From the NCBI GenBank assembly GCA_963933055.1, contig CAWVSY010000007.1, forward strand, positions 1 to 64,000: 64,000 nucleotides of DNA. Direction: 5' to 3'. The notes beneath the pieces were generated by a model. It searched no databases. It saw nothing but the letters and a program-made list of their open reading frames with translations, and had not been told where the DNA came from. Source of the stretch: Oleispira sp963933055 (GTDB lineage Bacteria; Pseudomonadota; Gammaproteobacteria; Pseudomonadales; Oceanobacteraceae). This document shows, in pieces, positions 17,524 to 25,439 of the stretch (the stretch's first letter is position 1; each line of letters starts with the position of its first letter). The translations under genes and the position numbers were made by a program.

Positions 17524-18948
17524 ATGACAGAAAACTTGCACTGGGATCCAGAACTGATTCAACGCTATAATCGCTCAGGTCCACGATATACGTCTTATCC
17601 GACAGCGGTTGAATTCAAAGCCGTTGAGAGTGATCAAGTTGAGAAAGATTTATTAAGTAAGCGTGATCCTAATGTTCCTCTATCACTGTATTTACACATC
17701 CCTTTCTGTGCCCATGTTTGTTACTACTGCGGCTGCAATAAAATTGTGACCAAAGACAGATCTAAATCTGAGCCTTATCTTGAATTATTGAAAACTGAAA
17801 TCGATCGTAAAGCTGAGCTTTTAGAAGGCCATCCGATTGTTGAGCAAATGCATTGGGGCGGTGGTACACCAACGTTTCTTTCTGACGAGCAAATGATCGA
17901 CCTAATGGCCCATTTGCGTAAGCGCTTCAATTTCAGCACCGCAGATAGCTCTGACTATTCAATTGAAATCGACCCTCGTGAAATGCGCCCAGGTACTCTT
18001 AAGCTATTACGTGAGCTCGGGTTCAATCGTACAAGCTTTGGCGTGCAAGACTTAAACGAGAAAGTGCAGCAAGCCGTTAACCGCATTCAACCTGAAAGTA
18101 TGATTCGAGACGTTATGGTCGAAGCACGTGAACTCGGTTTCCGCTCAATCAACATTGATCTCATCTATGGTCTACCTCATCAGAATCAGCAAACCTTTGC
18201 TGAAACCCTCGAGGTGATTATTGATATGTCACCCGATCGCCTTTCTGTTTTTAACTATGCTCATTTGCCTGAACGTTTCAAGCCTCAACGCCGCATCAAA
18301 GAGGAAGACCTGCCTAGCCCTGAAGAAAAATTGGCGATTTTAGGCAATTGCATCACCAAGCTTACTGAAGCTGGCTACCATTATGTCGGCATGGATCATT
18401 TTGCAAAAACGGACGACGAATTATCCAGAGCCCAAGCCAGAAAAGAACTTCATCGTAATTTCCAAGGCTATACGACCCATGGTGACTGCGACTTAATAGG
18501 CTTTGGTGTCTCTTCTATTAGCCAAATCAGTGACTGTTATTTGCAAAACAGCCCAGATATCAACGTTTATGAAGAAGCCATTAGCAACAATCAATTTCCA
18601 ATTGTTAAATTGATTGAAACCCATAATGATGACCTCATTCGCCGCCATGTCATTATGGAATTATTGTGTCACGATCAGATGATATTTGCTGAGCTTGATC
18701 AAGAATTTGATATCGATAGTCGAGAGTATTTTGCAGACGAGCTGAGCAAACTCAGCCCAATGATCGAGGATAATTTATTAGAGATCAGCGACCAAGGTAT
18801 TCACATGAGTGACAAAGGTCGCTTATTGGTGCGTAACGCTTGCATGGTATTTGATACTTACCTACATGCAAATATCATTCAAAGCTATTCTGCCAGCGCT
18901 GATGCCAGCACCGATAGCAAACGCCCACGTTTCTCGAAAGCGATTTAG
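17524..18948 (+). CDS. hemN: Oxygen-independent coproporphyrinogen III dehydrogenase
   Basis: 474 aa, a radical SAM enzyme of the usual HemN length. The cluster motif CAHVCYYCGC (62-71) gives CxxxCxxC plus the extra Cys71 characteristic of true HemN. The SAM-binding GGGTPT is at 112-117. The N-terminal YNRSGPRYTSYPTA is the HemN hallmark and separates it from HemW. It converts coproporphyrinogen III to protoporphyrinogen IX without oxygen in haem synthesis, which fits the nearby ccm haem-handling genes. Confidence 0.97.
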   Translation: MTENLHWDPELIQRYNRSGPRYTSYPTAVEFKAVESDQVEKDLLSKRDPNVPLSLYLHIPFCAHVCYYCGCNKIVTKDRSKSEPYLELLKTEIDRKAELLEGHPIVEQMHWGGGTPTFLSDEQMIDLMAHLRKRFNFSTADSSDYSIEIDPREMRPGTLKLLRELGFNRTSFGVQDLNEKVQQAVNRIQPESMIRDVMVEARELGFRSINIDLIYGLPHQNQQTFAETLEVIIDMSPDRLSVFNYAHLPERFKPQRRIKEEDLPSPEEKLAILGNCITKLTEAGYHYVGMDHFAKTDDELSRAQARKELHRNFQGYTTHGDCDLIGFGVSSISQISDCYLQNSPDINVYEEAISNNQFPIVKLIETHNDDLIRRHVIMELLCHDQMIFAELDQEFDIDSREYFADELSKLSPMIEDNLLEISDQGIHMSDKGRLLVRNACMVFDTYLHANIIQSYSASADASTDSKRPRFSKAI

Positions 18949-18970
18949 TTTAACCGTGGCGGTGAGGTGG

Positions 18971-19582
18971 CTATAAGCCACCGGGCTGCCCACGCCAAAA
19001 TCCCCATTGATAGCCATCATGGTGCAGGTAAACTCGTTTTTCGAAAGGTTTTTCTTTAGACTCTAGCGTTCGCCTCAACGTTCTGGCTCTATCAAATGCG
19101 GGGGCATCTACCCAATCTTGTATATCCGAAACATACCATTGAATGTAAGCTTCTGCGTAATACGAATCCCCCAATAAATAAGGCTTAGAAAGCTGCAAAA
19201 TATTTTTTAAACGCCCTACCCCATAATAAAAACCACCCTGCGTAGTTGCGTATTCACTGGCAGCCTCGTCGACAAAATCATAGCGGTAATTCAACGTGAT
19301 ACGCTTACGCTTACTGCCCTCAACTTGAACAATCTTAGTTTCTTTTTTGCGCACCAGCAGTTTATGGTTAAACAATACTTCCAGCATGGCCGCATCTTTA
19401 TGCTTGCTTGCGCGCTCAATACTGTATGGAATCGCAAAGCCCTGCCAGAATAAAGGCTGTTGTTTTAGCGCCGCATCGATAATACGCAGCGCTTGATTTT
19501 CAGTTAATACTGGCTGACCAGACCCAAAGGCCGTAGGCATATGCATTAAAAGTATGATTAAAAAACTAAGATATTTATTCAT
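18971..19582 (-). CDS. Exported protein of unknown function
   Basis: 203 aa. A signal peptide is clear (MNKYLSFLIILLMHMPTAFG, cleavage near AFG or SG). The mature part is mixed alpha/beta with many aromatic and basic residues and no cysteine, so no disulfide or lipobox. I do not recognise a family. It converges with hemN; a 7-bp stem (18966-18982) overlaps its stop codon and could end either transcript. Divergent from olsB, with a 218-bp gap that holds the Pho box. Confidence 0.75.
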   Translation of the reverse strand: MNKYLSFLIILLMHMPTAFGSGQPVLTENQALRIIDAALKQQPLFWQGFAIPYSIERASKHKDAAMLEVLFNHKLLVRKKETKIVQVEGSKRKRITLNYRYDFVDEAASEYATTQGGFYYGVGRLKNILQLSKPYLLGDSYYAEAYIQWYVSDIQDWVDAPAFDRARTLRRTLESKEKPFEKRVYLHHDGYQWGFWRGQPGGL

Positions 19583-19734
19583 AAAACCAAAGAGTCATAA
19601 GGGGAATTATTAAGAGTAAGCCATAAGCTGCTTTATTCTAAAAGTATAGACGCCGACTCCAACCCTCGCCTCATCAAGCAAATAAATCCTTATAAAAACA
19701 CTCTTTATTCATATAATTTATCAGCGACCGTTGG

Positions 19735-19768
19735 ATGTCACTTGTTTGTCATAAATTGATTTTACAGT
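19735..19768 (+). promoter_or_regulatory. Pho box promoter of olsBA
   Basis: ATGTCAC (19735-19741), 4-bp spacer TTGT, TTGTCAT (19746-19752): both 7-bp units match the PhoB repeat CTGTCAT/C at 6 of 7 positions. After exactly 10 bp comes TACAGT (19763-19768), a 4/6 -10 hexamer. This is the standard PhoB-activated layout, where the box replaces the -35. The start codon of olsB is 32 bp further on. Confidence 0.78.
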
Positions 19769-19800
19769 AACTCATCTTTACAAAATTAAGAGATGAGATA

Positions 19801-20556
19801 ATGACAATGCAAAGCCTTTCTCAAGCACAATCCGCACTGCAAACACTGGGTTCGCTAAATAATGCCGTAGAATCAAAACTCATCGCTCGTTTTAGTAAAG
19901 ACCCTGATGAGATCTACCAAGCCCAGCTGTTCCGTGCAAGAGTATTTAACTTAGGCGAGACCAAGCAAGACAAAGACCCCTTCGATGATACGTGCCTGCA
20001 TCTTATTATTAAAGACAGCCTATCAAACAGTATCGTTGGCTATAGCCGCATTATCACAAGCGATATTATCTCTTCACCGACGGAATTTTACAGTGCGAGT
20101 GAGTTTGATATCACGCCCATCATTCAACCCAATGCCCGCTATATGGAAATTGGTAGAACCTGTGTTGACCCTAACTATCGCAGTGGTGCTGTCATTGGTT
20201 TGCTATGGTCTAAAATAGGCCAGTATATGAATGAGAAAAGTATTGATTACCTAATGGGCTGTGCCAGCATTTCAATACAAGACGGTGGAGCAAAAGCAAT
20301 TGCAGTGATCAATTATTTGCGCAATAAACACTTCACCAGTGAAGAATATCGCGTTACGCCTAAAATTCCTTTGTCACAATTTGATATCGACATCGATGGT
20401 AAACAACATGTACCGGCACTGTTAAAAACCTATTTACGCATGGGAGCCAAGGTCTGTGGCGAAGCGTTTTTAGACCATGATTTTAAAGTCGCCGACGTGG
20501 TCATTCTATTGGCCAAAAAAGACATCAAGGCGCGCTATTTACGTCATTTTTCTTAA
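19801..20556 (+). CDS. olsB: L-ornithine N-alpha-acyltransferase (OlsB-like)
   Basis: 251 aa, GNAT-type fold of the OlsB/acyl-homoserine-like family. Key segments are YMEIGRTCVDPNYRSGAVIG (about 118-137) and DYLMGCASI (about 148-156), both diagnostic of OlsB. It adds a 3-hydroxy fatty acid from acyl-ACP to the alpha-amino group of ornithine, giving lyso-ornithine lipid. An AGAGATGAG ribosome binding site precedes the ATG. It is followed at 16 bp by olsA. A Pho box lies directly upstream, which fits synthesis of a phosphorus-free membrane lipid under phosphate starvation. Confidence 0.88.
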   Translation: MTMQSLSQAQSALQTLGSLNNAVESKLIARFSKDPDEIYQAQLFRARVFNLGETKQDKDPFDDTCLHLIIKDSLSNSIVGYSRIITSDIISSPTEFYSASEFDITPIIQPNARYMEIGRTCVDPNYRSGAVIGLLWSKIGQYMNEKSIDYLMGCASISIQDGGAKAIAVINYLRNKHFTSEEYRVTPKIPLSQFDIDIDGKQHVPALLKTYLRMGAKVCGEAFLDHDFKVADVVILLAKKDIKARYLRHFS

Positions 20557-20572
20557 GAGTTTATTCATACCC

Positions 20573-21385
20573 ATGCATAAAGAAAAGTTGATCGCTACTT
20601 GGCGCTTAATCTGTGCAATACAGTACCTAATATTAATCATTATTATTGTCCCCATTATTTTCAGTTCTGTGGCCAATAAAATCCCTAAGCGCAGAGAGCT
20701 TGCAAGTCTTTTATATCGTCGCTTTTATGCGGCTTTAAATGTAAAGCTGATCATAAAGGGCACGCCGACGAGCCAACCCTCTTTATGGGTTGGCAATCAT
20801 ATATCTTGGTTAGATATTTTATTATTAGGAGGCAATAATACCGTCGACTTTATTGCCAAAACCGAAGTGGGCGACTGGCCAGTGATTGGTTCTATTGTCA
20901 AAAAAGCCGGCACTGTATTGATTAGCAGAGAGAATAAGTTTCAAGCCTATCGAGCCCTGCCCCAACTGCAAGAACGAATAAGATCCGGCACACCACTCAT
21001 GGTCTTTCCAGAAGGGACAACGACGGATGGACGTGCAACCCTGCCCTTCAAACCCATGTTTTATCAAGCGGCGATCAGAGAAAAAATCATGATTCAGCCA
21101 ATATCTCTGCAATATTTTAATGCGAATGGCGATGTTACCGATTCTGTCGCCTTTATCGGTGATGACGAATTTTCTACCAGCCTTAAACGCATATTAAAAC
21201 AGCCTAAGATCATCGCTGAAATACACTTCCTACCCGCCGTACCCGCCCACCATTACCATCGAAAGCAATTGGCTGAGCTTAGTCGACATGCCATTAACGT
21301 AAAAATGAGACAACAAGAAGGCGCAGGCCAAGCGATAGAAGAAGCCCCGATATCAACGGTACAGCTATCAAAAATTTATCAATAA
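20573..21385 (+). CDS. olsA: Lyso-ornithine lipid O-acyltransferase (OlsA-like, PlsC family)
   Basis: 270 aa when started at the ATG at 20573, which is 16 bp after olsB; the longer frame back to 20477 lies inside olsB and is rejected. N-terminal membrane helix (about 17-32), then the PlsC acyltransferase motifs NHISWLD (HX4D: His76, Asp81) and FPEGT (145-149). It acylates the hydroxyl of lyso-ornithine lipid to give ornithine lipid. Context with olsB decides the assignment; alone it could be read as a PlsC-type lysophosphatidate acyltransferase. Confidence 0.85.
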   Translation: MHKEKLIATWRLICAIQYLILIIIIVPIIFSSVANKIPKRRELASLLYRRFYAALNVKLIIKGTPTSQPSLWVGNHISWLDILLLGGNNTVDFIAKTEVGDWPVIGSIVKKAGTVLISRENKFQAYRALPQLQERIRSGTPLMVFPEGTTTDGRATLPFKPMFYQAAIREKIMIQPISLQYFNANGDVTDSVAFIGDDEFSTSLKRILKQPKIIAEIHFLPAVPAHHYHRKQLAELSRHAINVKMRQQEGAGQAIEEAPISTVQLSKIYQ

Positions 21386-21465
21386 TCAGCGGCTTAGATA
21401 GCATGTAAAGACTCAGATCTCTGCTAACCTTTAACTAGATCCAATGACTTAGATAGAGGGTTAAC

Positions 21466-21798
21466 GTGAACAATCTTAGCATCGCCGACGCAGTAGAAAA
21501 TATTTTTGAATTAATGGAAGTCCTTGATGACGCGTATTGGGAAGCCAATACCTGCGAAGAAAAAGATTATATTTATAATCTGGCCAACATTTTAGTGAAT
21601 GAGTACATTGAATTGAATAAAGTCAGTGTGCAGGATCATCATTTTGAGTATGAAGTCATCTCGATTAGCCAAGAAGCTCTAAAGCAGGCGCTTACTCAAT
21701 TTCAATTACGGGTACCTAAGCAGATTCGCCGCCAAACAACATTGATTAAGCTAAACAGTCTTCTCAATATATTGATGGTATCCATTACATCCAGCTGA
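21466..21798 (+). CDS. Small acidic protein of unknown function
   Basis: 110 aa starting with GTG after an AGAGGG ribosome binding site. It is rich in Glu, Asn, Leu and Ile, probably all-helical and cytoplasmic, with no recognisable motif. It converges with a GGDEF gene. I do not recognise a family. The GTG start is chosen for its ribosome binding site; no ATG lies close by. Confidence 0.6.
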   Translation: MNNLSIADAVENIFELMEVLDDAYWEANTCEEKDYIYNLANILVNEYIELNKVSVQDHHFEYEVISISQEALKQALTQFQLRVPKQIRRQTTLIKLNSLLNILMVSITSS

Positions 21799-21811
21799 GA
21801 CGATGACTTCC

Positions 21812-21838
21812 ATTAAAAGAGCACTGATTAAAAGAGCA
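21812..21838. repeat. Direct duplication with 15-bp period
   Basis: ATTAAAAGAGCA occurs at 21812-21823 and again at 21827-21838, period 15 bp. It lies between the 110-aa gene and the stop codon of the convergent GGDEF gene. Confidence 0.8.
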
Positions 21839-22786
21839 TTAGGAGGTTGAAAATACCAACTGATGCTCAACCACGACAACCTCGCTACGACGATTACGGC
21901 CCGCATCTTTCGCGCTATATAAGGCTTCATCTGCTGCCGCAATTATTTCTGTCGGCAAATAACTTTTATCGGGTTCAACCCAAGCCAGCCCCATACTGAC
22001 GGTAACGATATTACTTGCATTAGAATAGTCATGAGTAATGTTTAAATGATCAATCGCTTGCTTTAAGCGCTCAGCAACAACGACGAGACCCTCTGGCTGA
22101 ATAGACGGTAAAATAACAATGAACTCCTCCCCTCCAAAGCGGGCGACAAAGTCTCGTGGCCTTTGCACAACCGATTTCAATTGCTGAGCTATTTGAGTCA
22201 AACATTGATCACCTTGCAAATGCCCATAATGGTCATTAAAGGACTTGAAATTATCAACATCAATCATAATGAGACCGATGTTCCCTTGCTCTCGACAGGC
22301 CCTGCGCCATTCTGCCGTATAAAAGTCATCAAAATAACGACGATTTGCAATTTGGGTTAAACCATCCGTCATCGATAAAGAGGATAAACGGCGCAGCTCA
22401 CTCACTTGCAGCAAATGCAATTTAAGCCGCGCAAGGGTCAACATTGGACGCTCTAAAGGCTCGGTCAAATAATCGATGGCGCCTGATGTAAGTGCACTGA
22501 GTTCTGTATTTTCATTGGCTTCCCCCATTAGAATAATAGGGACATTTCGCATAATGGGATGGGCTAGCCAGACTCGGCAAAAATCGCGAGTATCTTCGAG
22601 TAAGAAGCCATAATCCATCAATAGCAAACTAGGCGTCACATCAAGATCTTGTAACCAAGTATCGAGCTGTGATTTGCGAACAATACTCGTAACCCGAGCA
22701 TCTTCGGACAGCAAATCGCCTAATAATGACTGCTTCTTTAATCTTTTATCTGCGATCAAGACTAATGGCCTAGTATCCATACTCAC
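21839..22786 (-). CDS. Diguanylate cyclase with degenerate receiver domain
   Basis: 315 aa. Residues about 7-125 form a CheY-like receiver: Asp58 (LLLMDYG) is kept, but the first acidic pair is reduced (LIADKRL) and the conserved Lys is Glu109 (LTEPLE). Residues about 135-305 are a GGDEF domain with an intact active site GGEEF (218-222) and an inhibitory I-site RxxD (Arg209-Asp212) five residues before it. It probably makes cyclic di-GMP; phosphorylation control may be weakened. Cytoplasmic. Confidence 0.9.
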   Translation of the reverse strand: MSMDTRPLVLIADKRLKKQSLLGDLLSEDARVTSIVRKSQLDTWLQDLDVTPSLLLMDYGFLLEDTRDFCRVWLAHPIMRNVPIILMGEANENTELSALTSGAIDYLTEPLERPMLTLARLKLHLLQVSELRRLSSLSMTDGLTQIANRRYFDDFYTAEWRRACREQGNIGLIMIDVDNFKSFNDHYGHLQGDQCLTQIAQQLKSVVQRPRDFVARFGGEEFIVILPSIQPEGLVVVAERLKQAIDHLNITHDYSNASNIVTVSMGLAWVEPDKSYLPTEIIAAADEALYSAKDAGRNRRSEVVVVEHQLVFSTS

Positions 22787-22860
22787 CCTATTACTCGATT
22801 TATATTGATATTATAGTTATAAAATTTTAAGTCATTAAAACCAAATTGCATACTTATACC

Positions 22861-22879
22861 GTTCAGAAACGCACTGAAC
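22861..22879. promoter_or_regulatory. Inverted repeat between GGDEF gene and bax-like gene
   Basis: GTTCAG (22861-22866) and CTGAAC (22874-22879) are a perfect inverted repeat with a 7-bp loop. An outer ATACTT/AAGTAT pair extends it if a 5-base bulge is allowed. Could be an operator or a hairpin; function unknown. Confidence 0.35.
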
Positions 22880-22993
22880 AAGTATTTACTTCACGCTTTA
22901 TATCATCGACCAAAAATATAAAGACTTTAATTCTTGCCTCAACCCACCTAAACTTAGGCCTTTATACCTATTTAAAGCTAGAGATGTTTTTTC

Positions 22994-23776
22994 ATGATAC
23001 GAGCAATACCTTTTATTCGAACAGCAGCCGTCGCAAGCCTTACGTCCGTCCTTTTCATTAGCGGTTGTGATAAAACTCCAGAAGCTCAAAACGAAGCATC
23101 CGAACAAATAAAACCTAAAGCCACAATAAGCGTGCAAGAAAAGAAAGCCAATTTTTTCGCCTACCTGCACCCTATGATTAAGCAAGTGAACGAAGAAGTG
23201 CTTGCGCAAAGAAAAACCCTGCTCGAAATGCAGGCCGGCCTACCAAAACTGTCATCAAAAGATACTAAAGTTCTAGAAGAATATACGCATACTTATCGAG
23301 TTAAAAAAGAGTTACCAACCAAGCAAAAAATTGAATTATTAAAGCGCAAAATCAATACCATCCCAGCATCACTGATTCTTGCTCAAGCGGCCAATGAATC
23401 TGCTTGGGGAACCAGTCGATTTGCCCGTGAAGGCAATAATTATTTTGGCCAATGGTGCTATAGCAAAGGTTGCGGTTTGGTCCCACTGGGGCGCGATGAT
23501 GGTGCGAAGCATGAAGTGGCTAAATTTGATAGCCCGATTGATTCGATAAGAAGCTACATTCGTAATTTAAATAGCCACCCAACCTATAAGCCGCTAAGAG
23601 AATTACGAACTCAGAGTCTTTTAAAAGATAAAAAGCCGAGCGGTGAATTGCTAGCACAAGGGCTGCTTGGTTACTCTATTCGTCGAGAAGAATATGTAAA
23701 AGAAATTCAAAGCATGATCCGTTACAATAAGCTCAGTCGTTTTGATGCTGAAAATTCAAAGACTGACAAAAAATAA
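22994..23776 (+). CDS. Bax-like lipoprotein with glucosaminidase domain
   Basis: 260 aa. Lipoprotein signal with lipobox FISGC (Cys25). The C-terminal two thirds match the Bax/mannosyl-glycoprotein endo-beta-N-acetylglucosaminidase family: IPASLILAQAANESAWGTSRF with the likely catalytic Glu135, and YFGQWCYSKGCG. It probably cuts peptidoglycan glycan strands from the periplasmic face of a membrane. The residue after Cys25 is Asp26, which in enterobacteria is the inner-membrane retention (Lol avoidance) signal. It is followed at 27 bp by a PilZ gene. Confidence 0.87.
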   Translation: MIRAIPFIRTAAVASLTSVLFISGCDKTPEAQNEASEQIKPKATISVQEKKANFFAYLHPMIKQVNEEVLAQRKTLLEMQAGLPKLSSKDTKVLEEYTHTYRVKKELPTKQKIELLKRKINTIPASLILAQAANESAWGTSRFAREGNNYFGQWCYSKGCGLVPLGRDDGAKHEVAKFDSPIDSIRSYIRNLNSHPTYKPLRELRTQSLLKDKKPSGELLAQGLLGYSIRREEYVKEIQSMIRYNKLSRFDAENSKTDKK

Positions 23777-23803
23777 ACCAGTACTTCAGATAAAGGATAA
23801 GCT

Positions 23804-24190
23804 GTGACTGCTGCTAAAGATCGTCGGTTTAGTGACCGCTATGAAGGTGCAAGCTTAAAGCTAGAACTGCGACCACGATATTGGTTTGGTTTAAAAAAAC
23901 AGAAGTCACCCGCTCTGATTACTAATTTCTCAGTGGGGGGTATCCGCATTATCACCCCTCTTAAACTAAAAGTGGGTCAGATAATTCACATCACATTATT
24001 AAGTGAATTTCATAATATCAGACAATTACCGGCAGAAATTGTTCGTTTTGACGGCAAAGATTCGGATTACCACTACCGTTATGGATTGCAATTTAATTTC
24101 AAAAAATTGTCTGAAACAGCCAGCAACAATACCGTTTTCATTCTTAAACAAATTGAATTAGCCATTCAGCAAACGCTGACTGCGTCATAA
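23804..24190 (+). CDS. PilZ-domain protein
   Basis: 128 aa, GTG start after an AGGA-containing ribosome binding site. The N-terminus has RRFSDR, which supplies the RxxxR half (Arg8, Arg12) of the cyclic di-GMP binding motif. The second half, usually D/NxSxxG, is NFSVGG, with Asn, so binding looks possible. The rest is a short beta-barrel PilZ fold. It follows the Bax-like gene and may be co-transcribed, linking cyclic di-GMP to cell-wall remodelling (inference). Confidence 0.85.
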   Translation: MTAAKDRRFSDRYEGASLKLELRPRYWFGLKKQKSPALITNFSVGGIRIITPLKLKVGQIIHITLLSEFHNIRQLPAEIVRFDGKDSDYHYRYGLQFNFKKLSETASNNTVFILKQIELAIQQTLTAS

Positions 24191-24254
24191 GCTCAAATAC
24201 ATTATCTATGAACGCTACCGTTAAAATATTAAAAAATAAATTTAAGGCCCATTC

Positions 24255-25439
24255 ATGAGCAGTAATATTCTCGTTCTAAACTGTGGAAGCTCTTCCATAA
24301 AGTTCGCTATTTTCGACATGACTCAGCAACAGGTGCTGATCAGTGGTTTAGCAGAACGTCTATACGAATCTCAACCCAGCATTCATTGGAAAGGCCAAGT
24401 CAGTGGCGAAGCAGTTATTAATGATCAAGGCCATCAAGCCGCTCTTGATACGCTAGCGGGGTTATTACGTGAATGGAACATTCTCGATTCATTAATAGGC
24501 ATTGGCCACCGAATTGTGCACGGCGGAGAAAAATTCTCAGCGTCAACACGATTAAACGATGAACTCATCACATCCTTAAGAACCTTAAACCATTTAGCCC
24601 CTCTGCATAACCCAGTGAATCTGCTAGGCATTGACGCTTGTCAAAAAATGCTGCCGGACTTACCGCAAGTCGCCGTTTTTGATACGGCTTTTCACCAGAC
24701 GATGCCTGAACATGCTTATTTATATGCCGTGCCACATGCTTGGTATGAAAACTATGGAGTCCGTAAATATGGCTTCCATGGCACCAGCTATCGCTATATT
24801 ACCCAAGCCTGCGCCCAGCAATTAAATAAACCGGAAGAAGACCTTAATATTCTGTGTGCCCACCTCGGTAATGGCTGCAGCGCCAGCGCTATTTTAAAGG
24901 GCAAAAGTATTGATACCAGCATGGGCTTAACACCCCTCGATGGCCTTATTATGGGGACGCGTTGTGGCAGTGTTGACCCTGGGCTAATTGAGTTCATGAT
25001 GCAAGCTGAAGACGCCAGCATTGAAGAGATTATGACAGCCTTGAATAAAAAAAGTGGCTTATTAGGGCTGTCTGGCTGCAGCAACGATATGCGCACATTA
25101 TTGGTTGAAGAAGCATCCGGCAACGAAAAAGCAAGCCAAGCAATCAATGCTTTTTGCTACCGCATTGCTCGTGAATTAAGCGCGCTATCGGCGTCTCTGC
25201 CTGATATTGATGCGGTTGTTTTCACCGGAGGCATCGGTGAACATGCACCGTCAATTCGCCAACGCATTATCGATTTTTGGCCGAACGCAAAAATCACATT
25301 AAACGACCGTTTGAATCAGCAATCAGGTGATGAGCAAGGTATTATTAGCCAGCCTGATAGCCCAAAAGCCATGGTTATTGCAACCAATGAAGAATTAATG
25401 ATCGCCCAAGACTGCTACGAGTTATGCAAAAATGATTAA
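24255..25439 (+). CDS. ackA: Acetate kinase
   Basis: 394 aa, normal length. N-terminal VLNCGSSSIKFAIFD, HRIVHGGEKFS, FDTAFHQTMP, YGFHGTSY, HLGNGCSASA and FTGGIGEHA are the ordered ASKHA-family acetate kinase motifs. It interconverts acetyl phosphate plus ADP with acetate plus ATP. The end overlaps the start of pta by 8 bp, so the two are translationally coupled. Confidence 0.97.
   Translation: MSSNILVLNCGSSSIKFAIFDMTQQQVLISGLAERLYESQPSIHWKGQVSGEAVINDQGHQAALDTLAGLLREWNILDSLIGIGHRIVHGGEKFSASTRLNDELITSLRTLNHLAPLHNPVNLLGIDACQKMLPDLPQVAVFDTAFHQTMPEHAYLYAVPHAWYENYGVRKYGFHGTSYRYITQACAQQLNKPEEDLNILCAHLGNGCSASAILKGKSIDTSMGLTPLDGLIMGTRCGSVDPGLIEFMMQAEDASIEEIMTALNKKSGLLGLSGCSNDMRTLLVEEASGNEKASQAINAFCYRIARELSALSASLPDIDAVVFTGGIGEHAPSIRQRIIDFWPNAKITLNDRLNQQSGDEQGIISQPDSPKAMVIATNEELMIAQDCYELCKND

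Noticed and set aside
20477..20572. Longer N-terminus for OlsA
   Set aside because: It lies within the end of olsB; the ATG at 20573 gives a normal PlsC-type protein.
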